From the NCBI GenBank assembly GCA_944388645.1, contig CALXJO010000073.1:1-5299 (forward strand): a stretch of DNA of 5,299 nt, given 5' to 3'. The position numbers were made by a program, and so were the translations under genes. This DNA comes from an uncultured Clostridia bacterium (GTDB lineage: Bacteria; Bacillota; Clostridia; TANB77; CAG-508). Below, in pieces: positions 1 to 5,299 of this stretch. Positions within the stretch are counted from its first letter, which is position 1; each line of letters opens with the position of its first letter. The notes beneath the pieces were generated by a model. That model was not told the origin of the DNA. It did no database searches and saw only the letters and a list, made by a program, of their open reading frames with translations.

Positions 1-1338
1 TGTAATGAATGTGGATACGAGTCACCAAAATGGCTTGGAAAGTGCCCAGCATGTAATAGCTGGAATACTTTTTTTGAGCAAAAAGTTGTAGAAAGCAAAA
101 ATAATGCATCTGGAAAAACTGTAAAAGAAAAAGCAAGTCCACAAGTGCTAGATGAGGTTGTAGGCAAAAGAGAGACAAGAATAGATACAGGAATTGGTGA
201 ACTAAATAGAGTTTTAGGTGGAGGCTTAGTTTCAGGCTCACTTGTTTTAATTGGAGGAGAGCCAGGAATTGGAAAATCTACTTTAATATTAGAACTTTGT
301 GACAAAATTACAGGTGGAGGCAAAGTTTTATATGTTTCAGGAGAGGAATCAGCAGAGCAAGTTAAAATAAGAGCAGATAGATTAGGCATAAAAAATAATA
401 ATATTATGTTTTTAGGAGAAACTGATATTGATGTAATAGAAGAAACAATTTTAGCTATGAATCCAAAACTTGTAATAATAGATTCAATACAAACCATGTA
501 TTCAGAAGAAATTACATCAGCTGCAGGAACAGTAAGCCAGGTAAGAGAAATTACAGCAAGAATAATGAGAATTTGTAAAGGCCATCAAATAACAACAATA
601 ATAATTGGTCATGTTACAAAAGATGGAAACATAGCAGGACCAAGAGTGTTAGAACATATGGTAGATACAGTTCTTTATCTAGAAGGAGAAAGATATTTTT
701 CTTATAGAGTATTAAGGTCTGTAAAAAATAGATTTGGTTCAACAAATGAAATTGGAATGTTTGAAATGAGAAATGAGGGAATGGTCGAAATAAAAAATCC
801 TTCACAAATATTAATTTCAGAAAGAGAAGATAACCCACCAGGTTCAATAATTGTAGCAAGTATGGAAGGAACAAGACCACTATTAATTGAGCTTCAAGCA
901 TTAACAACACCATCTGTATATGGGCTACCAAGAAGAGCTGCAAATGGTATAGATTATAACAGGCTAACAATGCTTATTGCAGTATTAGAGAAAAAGTCTG
1001 GAATTCCACTAGGAGCGCAAGATGTATATTTAAATGTAGTAAGTGGAATAAGACTAGTAGAACCAGCGGTCGACTTAGGAACAGTGCTTGTTGTTGCATC
1101 TAGTTTTAGAAATTTTGCAATTTCAAAAGATTTAGTAGCAATAGGTGAAGTTGGTCTAACAGGCGAGATTAGAGCCGTAAATATGATAGATAAAAGAATA
1201 AAAGAAGCGGAAAAAATGGGATTTAGAACATGTTTAATTCCAGAAAGTAATAAAAAACTATTGAAAGAAAATTACAAAATAGATATAATAGGAGTCAGGA
1301 CAATTAATGAAGCCATGAAGAAAATAGGATTAAGATAA
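1..1338 (+). CDS. radA: DNA repair protein RadA (Sms), 5'-truncated by window edge
   Basis: RadA is a RecA-like, DnaB-related ATPase that processes recombination intermediates and drives branch migration in the cytoplasm. The frame is open from base 1, so the gene starts to the left; 445 residues are visible and only about 10 N-terminal residues should be missing from a usual length near 455. Visible residues 1-18 form the zinc finger (CNEC, ten residues, CPAC). The Walker A motif GGEPGIGKST is at visible residues 85-94 (bases 253-282). The Walker B strand LVIIDS is at about 157-162. The RadA-specific KNRFG motif is at 242-246 (bases 724-738). The C-terminal Lon-protease-like domain follows (about 310-430, including GEVGLTGEIR). 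A GTG at base 145 could be mistaken for the start, but it lies after the zinc finger and is internal. disA follows after 43 bases without a terminator, the classic radA-disA pairing. In Bacillus, RadA is reported to restrain DisA cyclase activity. Confidence 0.97.
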   Translation, partial: CNECGYESPKWLGKCPACNSWNTFFEQKVVESKNNASGKTVKEKASPQVLDEVVGKRETRIDTGIGELNRVLGGGLVSGSLVLIGGEPGIGKSTLILELCDKITGGGKVLYVSGEESAEQVKIRADRLGIKNNNIMFLGETDIDVIEETILAMNPKLVIIDSIQTMYSEEITSAAGTVSQVREITARIMRICKGHQITTIIIGHVTKDGNIAGPRVLEHMVDTVLYLEGERYFSYRVLRSVKNRFGSTNEIGMFEMRNEGMVEIKNPSQILISEREDNPPGSIIVASMEGTRPLLIELQALTTPSVYGLPRRAANGIDYNRLTMLIAVLEKKSGIPLGAQDVYLNVVSGIRLVEPAVDLGTVLVVASSFRNFAISKDLVAIGEVGLTGEIRAVNMIDKRIKEAEKMGFRTCLIPESNKKLLKENYKIDIIGVRTINEAMKKIGLR

Positions 1339-1366
1339 TACATATTAGGTAAATACAAAATATGTT

Positions 1367-1372
1367 AGGAGG
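1367..1372 (+). promoter_or_regulatory. Ribosome binding site that selects the TTG start of disA
   Basis: AGGAGG lies 9 bases before TTG at 1382, a normal spacing. An ATG at 1374 is only one base after the Shine-Dalgarno sequence, too close for efficient initiation. It is also in a different frame and would encode only a 14-residue peptide ending at 1418. No ATG or GTG in the disA frame lies near the site, so TTG is the best start. Confidence 0.8.
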
Positions 1373-1374
1373 AA

Positions 1375-1390
1375 TGGCAAATTGGCAAAT
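1375..1390 (+). repeat. Exact 8-bp tandem duplication at the disA start
   Basis: TGGCAAAT occurs twice back to back (1375-1382 and 1383-1390), across the disA start codon. With one copy removed, the sequence reads ATG GCA AAT ACA, giving the same N-terminus (Met-Ala-Asn-Thr) from an ATG. An 8-bp copy shifts that ATG out of frame and creates the in-frame TTG while widening the spacing from the ribosome binding site. The repeat is seen directly; its origin as a duplication is inference. Confidence 0.8.
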
Positions 1391-2455
1391 ACAAACAATG
1401 AAATTATTGAAGTTTTAAAGACAATTGCTCCAGGTACACCAATAAGAGAAGGACTAGAAAATATTTTAAAAGCAAAAACTGGAGGGCTAATTGTAATTGG
1501 CGATGGAAAAGAAGTAATGGACATTGCCGATGGAGGATTTTATCTAGATGTTGATTATTCTCCAGCAAGACTATATGAGCTTGCAAAAATGGATGGAGCT
1601 ATAATAATTAGTGCCGATTTAAAGAAAATTTTATATGCAAACACACAACTTATTCCATCATCAAGTATTACAACAGTAGAAACAGGAACAAGGCATAGAA
1701 CTGCAGAGCGTACTGCAAAACAAACGGGAGATTTAGTTATAAGCATATCGCAAAGAAGAAACATTATTACTATTTTTAAAGGTTATGATAGATATGTATT
1801 AGAAGACACAGCTAAAGTAATAACTAAAGCAAACCAAGCTTTGCAAACAGTAGAAAAATACATGAAAGTATTTGATAGAAAATTAAATCTATTGAATGAA
1901 TATGAATTTAATGATATAGTAACACTAGAAAATGTTATAGTTGCAATACAGAGAGCTGAAATGGTAATGAATGTTGCAGATGAAGTTCAAAAAGCAATTT
2001 ACGAGCTTGGAGAAGATGGAAGACTTTTGGAAATGCAATTAGAAGAATTAGTTGGAGACTTAGAAACTGAGGAATTACTAATGGTAAAAGACTATATTGT
2101 TCCAAGTAAAAAAAGAACTCCAGAAGCCGTATTAGAGCAAATAAAAAAATTATCTAGAGAAGACCTTATGAAATCACAAGTAATAGCTAAACTGTTAGGC
2201 TATCAAGATTTTGATAATTATGATGAAGTAGGAGTTTATACCAAAGGCTACAGAGTATTAAACAAAATACCAAGAATGCCAAGCACCATAGTAGATAATT
2301 TAGTAAAAGCATTTAAATCATTCCAACACATCTTAGCTGCTGATATTCCACAACTTGATGAAGTAGATGGAATCGGAGAAGTTAGAGCAAGAACAATTAA
2401 GCAATCTTTAAGAAGAATGCAAGAACAGTTTGTATTTGATAATGAAATTATATAA
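1382..2455 (+). CDS. disA: DNA integrity scanning diadenylate cyclase DisA
   Basis: DisA joins two ATP into cyclic di-AMP and scans DNA; in Bacillus it pauses at branched structures such as Holliday junctions, lowering its activity and delaying sporulation. The 357-residue product matches the family length (about 360). Residues 1-140 are the DAC cyclase domain, with the catalytic Asp-Gly-Ala at 71-73 (bases 1592-1600) and the ATP-binding Arg-His-Arg at 104-106 (bases 1691-1699). Residues about 145-290 are the helical spine of the octamer. Residues about 300-350 are the helix-hairpin-helix DNA-binding region (LDEVDGIGEVRARTI). All key residues are present, so the enzyme should be active. Translation starts at TTG (see the ribosome binding site and duplication entries), which may keep expression modest. 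The gene sits between radA (43-base gap) and the cyclophilin gene (24-base gap) in one probable operon. Confidence 0.97.
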   Translation: MANTNNEIIEVLKTIAPGTPIREGLENILKAKTGGLIVIGDGKEVMDIADGGFYLDVDYSPARLYELAKMDGAIIISADLKKILYANTQLIPSSSITTVETGTRHRTAERTAKQTGDLVISISQRRNIITIFKGYDRYVLEDTAKVITKANQALQTVEKYMKVFDRKLNLLNEYEFNDIVTLENVIVAIQRAEMVMNVADEVQKAIYELGEDGRLLEMQLEELVGDLETEELLMVKDYIVPSKKRTPEAVLEQIKKLSREDLMKSQVIAKLLGYQDFDNYDEVGVYTKGYRVLNKIPRMPSTIVDNLVKAFKSFQHILAADIPQLDEVDGIGEVRARTIKQSLRRMQEQFVFDNEII

Positions 2456-2479
2456 AAATTTAAACAAGGAGATAAAAAA

Positions 2480-3250
2480 ATGAATAAGTTTGTAAAAGTA
2501 TTATTAATATTATTAATTATTTTGGCATTAGTCGGAATAGGAGCATTAGGTTATAATTATGTTCAAAAAGCAACAGAAGAAGTTCAAAATCCTGTTGCAA
2601 CAATAGAAGTAGAAAACTTTGGTACAATAAAAGTTGAGTTATATCCAGATTTAGCACCAAATACAGTAAAAAATTTTATACGACTTGCAAATCGTGGATT
2701 TTATGATGGATTAACATTCCATAGAACAATCCCAGATTTCATGATACAAGGTGGAGACCCAAATGGAGATGGAACAGGAACTCCTAATTTAAGTGATATA
2801 AAAGATGATGGATCTTCTACTGAAGCTTATGCAATAGAAGGAGAATTTATAGCAAATGGTTATAGAGAAAACAATTTAAAATTAGAAACAGGCGTAATTG
2901 CAATGGCAAGGTCTGATTATAGTAGCATGAGTGCATCTTTAACAACTCAAGGCTATAATTCAGCTGGTTCTCAATTCTTTATAATGACATCAGATGATGC
3001 AAACATAGATGGTTTATACGCAGGCTTTGGAAAAGTAATTGAAGGAATGGATGTAGTAAATTCTATTGCAAATGTTGAGGTTGTTACAAGAGATGAAAGT
3101 GCAAGTGAAGGTGTAGATAAGCCAGTAAATCCACCTGTAATAACAAGTATAAGAGTTGAAACATATGGAGTAGATTATGGAGAGCCAGAAACTATGGAAG
3201 CATTTGACTATTATAACTGGATAATGAGCCAATATAGTACAGCTGAATAA
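2480..3250 (+). CDS. Membrane-anchored cyclophilin-type peptidyl-prolyl cis-trans isomerase
   Basis: This enzyme catalyses cis-trans isomerisation of Xaa-Pro bonds, here probably outside the membrane. The 256-residue product begins with a Lys-flanked hydrophobic segment at about residues 4-25. There is no lipobox cysteine, so it is likely an uncleaved or signal-peptidase I type anchor rather than a lipoprotein. The cyclophilin domain spans about 38-228. The active-site signature includes F80-H81-R82 (catalytic Arg), F87-M88, and Q90-G91-G92-D93, followed by GSQFFI at 163-168 and FGKV at 183-186. Residues 101-135 form an insertion of the kind found in many bacterial cyclophilins. At the position of human CypA Trp121 the residue is Asn175, so weak cyclosporin binding is predicted. 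The last 25 or so residues form an acidic, aromatic tail of unknown role. Start ATG has AAGGAG (2466-2471) 8 bases upstream. It follows disA by 24 bases and is the last gene of the operon, ahead of the terminator at 3297. Confidence 0.95.
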   Translation: MNKFVKVLLILLIILALVGIGALGYNYVQKATEEVQNPVATIEVENFGTIKVELYPDLAPNTVKNFIRLANRGFYDGLTFHRTIPDFMIQGGDPNGDGTGTPNLSDIKDDGSSTEAYAIEGEFIANGYRENNLKLETGVIAMARSDYSSMSASLTTQGYNSAGSQFFIMTSDDANIDGLYAGFGKVIEGMDVVNSIANVEVVTRDESASEGVDKPVNPPVITSIRVETYGVDYGEPETMEAFDYYNWIMSQYSTAE

Positions 3251-3296
3251 AATTGAAAATTCAATCCAGTTTAAAACTTATATAATTGGATAATAT

Positions 3297-3338
3297 AATA
3301 ACAAATAGATTTTTTTTAAAATTTATTTGTTATTTTTT
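3297..3338 (+). terminator. Rho-independent terminator of the radA-disA-cyclophilin operon
   Basis: The arms AATAACAAATA (3297-3307) and TATTTGTT ATT (3324-3334) pair perfectly over 11 bp. Pairing continues inward through one G-T wobble and five A-T pairs to a four-T loop at 3314-3317, giving a 17-bp stem. A run of six T lies at 3333-3338. The stem is very AT-rich, so its strength is uncertain, but length, placement 46 bases after the cyclophilin stop and the T-run fit an intrinsic terminator. Confidence 0.7.
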
Positions 3339-3389
3339 ATATTCTTAGTAAAATCAACTTTGAAAAAAGGAGATTTTACTTAGAATATA
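3338..3389. repeat. Near-perfect 18-bp inverted repeat (second hairpin)
   Basis: Bases 3338-3355 and 3372-3389 are reverse complements at 17 of 18 positions (only T3346 opposite T3381 fails), around a 16-base purine-rich loop at 3356-3371. The loop contains AAAAAAGGA. No T-run follows directly, so it does not look like a standard terminator. It abuts the terminator tail on its left and lies 85 bases before spoIVB. It could be an operator-like palindrome, a leader RNA stem or a remnant of a small repeat; the sequence does not decide. Confidence 0.6.
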
Positions 3390-3402
3390 ATTATAAAGAG
3401 TT

Positions 3403-3455
3403 AGATTTTCTTGTAGCTTTGCTACTTAGAAAATCTTAGTCTTATTTTATTTTTA
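3403..3455 (+). terminator. Terminator-like hairpin in the spoIVB leader
   Basis: Bases 3403-3411 pair with 3428-3436 (9 bp), then after a small internal loop 3413-3417 pair with 3421-3425 (GTAGC with GCTAC) around a TTT loop. A T-rich tract follows at 3440-3454. It resembles an intrinsic terminator. It ends only 37 bases before the spoIVB start codon, too little room for a promoter plus ribosome binding site downstream of it. Any spoIVB transcript must therefore start within or upstream of it, so it may act as a leader stem or attenuator. It could also be a second terminator of the upstream operon that is read through or bypassed by an unrecognised sporulation promoter. Confidence 0.55.
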
Positions 3456-3473
3456 ACCAATTAGGAGAAAATT

Positions 3474-4707
3474 ATGAGAAAAAAATATTTTACTAATATT
3501 TTAAAAATTCTTACTATTTTGGTATTATTATCCATATTTGTGTATATAAGTTCAATAGAAGCAATTCCAGAAAATATAGTTATTTTTGAAGGAGAAAAAT
3601 TAAACTTAAAAATTGCAGCAGGGCTCTCATTAGATGATTATGAAACAGAGTTAGCAGCAAGTAATATTAATAATAAAAAAATAAGTACAACAGGTTCTAA
3701 TAATTTACAACTAAATTTGTTTGGAAATATAAAAATTAAAAATGTTAGTGTAGATGTAATACCAAAAACAACAGTTATACCAATTGGAAGTAGTATAGGA
3801 ATGAAGCTTTATACAAAAGGAGTTCTAGTTGTAGGAATGTCACAAATAGACACAGATAATAACACAAAAGAAAAACCATATGAGAATTCTGGTATAGAAC
3901 AGGGAGATACAATAATAGAAGTAAACAACAATGAAATTGGCAATACTGATGAATTAATTGAAGAAGTAAATAACTCAAATGGAGAAGCAATCTCAATAAA
4001 ATATGTAAGAAATAATCAGACAATGCAAACAAGCATAACTCCAGTAAAATCGGACAATGAATATAAAATAGGGCTTTGGGTAAGAGATGCTGCAGCAGGA
4101 GTCCGGAACATTAACTTTTTATGAACCGGATACAAATATGTTTATGTCTTTAGGACATGGAATAACAGATATAGATACAGAGCAAATTGTAGAAATAGCA
4201 AATGGAGAACTAGTTACAGCAAATATTATATCTATAAACAAAGGTGAAAAAGGAAAGCCTGGAGAAATACGAGGAACTATAGATAATGGTTATGAAATAG
4301 GAGATATTTATAAAAATACTAATTTTGGAGTTTATGGAACATTAAAAAACACAAAATATCTATCAATTGATACATCTAAGGAGATGGAAGTAGCAACTAG
4401 AGAAGAAATACAAGAAGGAGAAGCAACAATATTATGCCAATTAGATAATTCTGGTCCAAAAGAATATAAAATAGAAATCGAAAAAATTTATATCTCTAAT
4501 AATGAGGACAATAAAAGTATGTTAATTAAAATTACAGATGAAAGCCTAATTGAGAAAACAGGTGGTATAATACAAGGTATGAGTGGTGCACCTATAATGC
4601 AAAATGGTAAATTTATAGGGGCAATCACAAATGTATTAGTAAATGATCCAACACAAGGATATGCAATATTTGGAGATGTGATGATAAAACAAATGAGAGA
4701 AATATAA
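3474..4707 (+). pseudogene. spoIVB: SpoIVB sigma-K checkpoint serine peptidase (S55), frameshifted
   Basis: SpoIVB is made in the forespore, crosses the inner forespore membrane and cleaves SpoIVFA, releasing pro-sigma-K processing in the mother cell. ATG 3474 has AGGAG (3463-3467) at 6 bases. The first frame runs to TGA at 4122-4124 (216 residues): a membrane anchor at about residues 8-27, then a PDZ domain at about 101-190. The rest of the protein continues in the +1 frame to TAA at 4705-4707. Dropping one C of the CC at 4103-4104 gives a continuous 410-residue protein (Bacillus: about 426), with the junction reading GLWVRDAAAGV-GTLTFYEP. The triad in restored numbering is H228 (4156-4158, in LGHGITD), D355 (4537-4539) and S370 (4582-4584, in GMSGAP). 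Its spacing matches Bacillus His236/Asp363/Ser378 as I recall them. As written, the ribosome stops before all three. The ATG at 4087 in the second frame has no convincing ribosome binding site and would lack the anchor. The change could be a real mutation or a sequence error; everything else looks conserved. Confidence 0.92.
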
Positions 4708-4708
4708 T

Positions 4709-4737
4709 TTGAAAAAAATATCATATAGATATATAAT
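4709..4737 (+). promoter_or_regulatory. Sigma-A-type promoter for the DUF308-like gene
   Basis: TTGAAA (4709-4714; one mismatch to TTGACA) and a perfect TATAAT (4732-4737) are separated by exactly 17 bases. The predicted start of transcription is near 4744, giving a leader of about 25 bases that contains the ribosome binding site. The -35 box begins two bases after the spoIVB stop codon. This suggests vegetative expression of the next gene, independent of spoIVB. In DNA this AT-rich, TATAAT alone is weak evidence; the spacing and placement add support. Confidence 0.65.
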
Positions 4738-4769
4738 TAAGTCAACCAAAAAATAGGGGAGGTATCTAT

Positions 4770-5299
4770 ATGATAAATTTTTTTAAAAAAGTAAGTGTAG
4801 CATCAATATTAACTTCTATCGCAATTGGAATCTTAGGATTAATAATCTTATTTAACCCAAATGAAACAATTGCACTTTTATCATTAATATTAGGAATAAT
4901 TATTATGATAATAGGAATTGGAAAAATAATTAGTTATATTATTCTAAGGAAAGAATCAAACTTCTCTAATTATGATTTGATTTATGGAATAATAGCAATT
5001 GTAATTTCAATTATAATGCTTGCCAATGCTAATGCATTTGCTACAATTGTAAGAGTAATTATAGGAATTTGGATTGCTTATACAGGCATAATGAAGCTAA
5101 TATATGCGTTAAATTTAAAAAGTTTAAGTTCTTCTTCTTGGATTGCAGTAATGATTATGGCTATAATAACAATAATTGCAGGTGTTTATATTGCAATAGA
5201 TTCAAGCATTTTAATAATGGTATTTGGAGTAATTTTGATTGCTTATGCAGTTATTGATATAATAGAGCAAATAATATTTATGATAAATGTAAATAAATT
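4770..5299 (+). CDS. DUF308/HdeD-like multi-pass membrane protein, 3'-truncated by window edge
   Basis: An open frame runs from ATG 4770 to the window end without a stop: 176 complete codons and two bases of the next. GGGGAGG (4756-4762) lies 7 bases before the ATG. The product is almost entirely hydrophobic, with six likely membrane helices at about residues 11-28, 34-59, 70-87, 89-113, 123-142 and 146-172. Short polar loops separate them (LRKESNFSNYD at 59-69, NLKSLSSSS at 115-123). Six helices as repeated pairs, a short Lys-containing N-terminus and an Asn-Pro after the first helix (29-30) resemble the DUF308 (HdeD) family, whose members are usually about 180-190 residues, so little should be missing. 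HdeD is linked to acid resistance in E. coli, but Firmicute members have no firm function. It has its own promoter (4709-4737) and probably is not co-regulated with spoIVB. Family assignment rests on topology rather than a diagnostic motif. Confidence 0.8.
   Translation, partial: MINFFKKVSVASILTSIAIGILGLIILFNPNETIALLSLILGIIIMIIGIGKIISYIILRKESNFSNYDLIYGIIAIVISIIMLANANAFATIVRVIIGIWIAYTGIMKLIYALNLKSLSSSSWIAVMIMAIITIIAGVYIAIDSSILIMVFGVILIAYAVIDIIEQIIFMINVNK

Noticed and set aside
614..970. A 118-codon open frame on the - strand within radA
   Set aside because: It is antisense to the conserved core of RadA, extremely Leu-rich as expected for the reverse complement of AT-rich coding sequence, and lacks any recognisable domain. 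The minus-strand frames within disA, the cyclophilin gene and spoIVB are rejected for the same reason.
1340..1365. Small inverted repeat ACATATT/AATATGT just before the disA ribosome binding site
   Set aside because: Seven mostly A-T pairs around a 12-base loop would be weak, and no T-run follows. It is not enough to call a terminator or regulatory stem.
3253..3286. Possible promoter: TTGAAA (3253-3258) and TATAAT (3281-3286)
   Set aside because: The spacer is 22 bases, and transcription would run at once into the terminator at 3297-3338. Such boxes arise often by chance in AT-rich DNA.
3360..3391. Possible spoIVB promoter: TTGAAA (3360-3365) and TATAAT (3386-3391)
   Set aside because: The boxes are 20 bases apart, too far for a normal sigma-A promoter, and both lie within or at the edge of the 3338-3389 hairpin. 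spoIVB is expected to use sigma-G, and I could not find a convincing sigma-G promoter.
4087..4707. The second spoIVB frame as an independent gene starting at ATG 4087
   Set aside because: The first codons (MLQQES) are out-of-frame readings of the conserved RDAAAG segment, there is no good ribosome binding site, and the homology to SpoIVB runs straight on from the first frame.
4717..4733. ATATC...GATAT inverted repeat after spoIVB
   Set aside because: It is only five A/T-rich pairs with no T-run after it, and it lies inside the predicted promoter spacer. It is not supported as a terminator.
5069..5257. A 62-codon open frame, Cys- and Asn-rich, on the + strand
   Set aside because: It lies entirely inside the DUF308-like gene (4770-5299) in another frame. 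Its composition is implausible, and the overlapping frame has a strong ribosome binding site and membrane-protein pattern.

Overview
This window is AT-rich DNA with A/T-ending codons, strong AGGAGG-type ribosome binding sites and a sporulation gene, so it most likely comes from an endospore-forming (or recently spore-forming) member of the Clostridia. All genes lie on the + strand. They are: the end of radA, then disA, a membrane-anchored cyclophilin, spoIVB broken by a frameshift, and the start of a multi-pass DUF308/HdeD-like membrane protein that runs off the right edge. No stretch without a gene exceeds 300 bases. The longest gap, 3251-3473, holds three consecutive hairpins.

Left block (1-3250): radA, disA and the cyclophilin gene are separated by only 43 and 24 bases with no terminator between them, so they look co-transcribed. 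RadA (recombination-intermediate processing) and DisA (DNA-scanning cyclic-di-AMP synthase) form a conserved Firmicute pair joining genome integrity to c-di-AMP signalling. In Bacillus, DisA also informs the decision to sporulate. The cyclophilin is an extracytoplasmic folding enzyme with no obvious mechanistic link to the other two. disA appears to start at TTG, next to an exact 8-bp tandem duplication that leaves a decoy ATG out of frame.

Middle block (3251-4707): a long AT-rich hairpin followed by a T-run ends the left operon. Two more hairpins follow, the last only 37 bases before spoIVB. spoIVB encodes the signalling serine peptidase (family S55) of the sigma-K checkpoint. It has one extra base at about 4103-4104. 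Without that base the frame reads as a 410-residue protein with an intact anchor, PDZ domain and His/Asp/Ser triad. With it, all three catalytic residues are cut off. This is either a genuine loss-of-function mutation (sporulation defect) or a sequence error.

Right block (4708-5299): a well-formed sigma-A-type promoter (TTGAAA, 17-base spacer, TATAAT) right after spoIVB drives the DUF308-like gene independently. spo0A, which usually follows spoIVB, is not the next gene here.

I found no new multi-gene system. The points most worth checking are the spoIVB frameshift, the hairpin-rich spoIVB leader, and the placing of spoIVB beside disA rather than spo0A.
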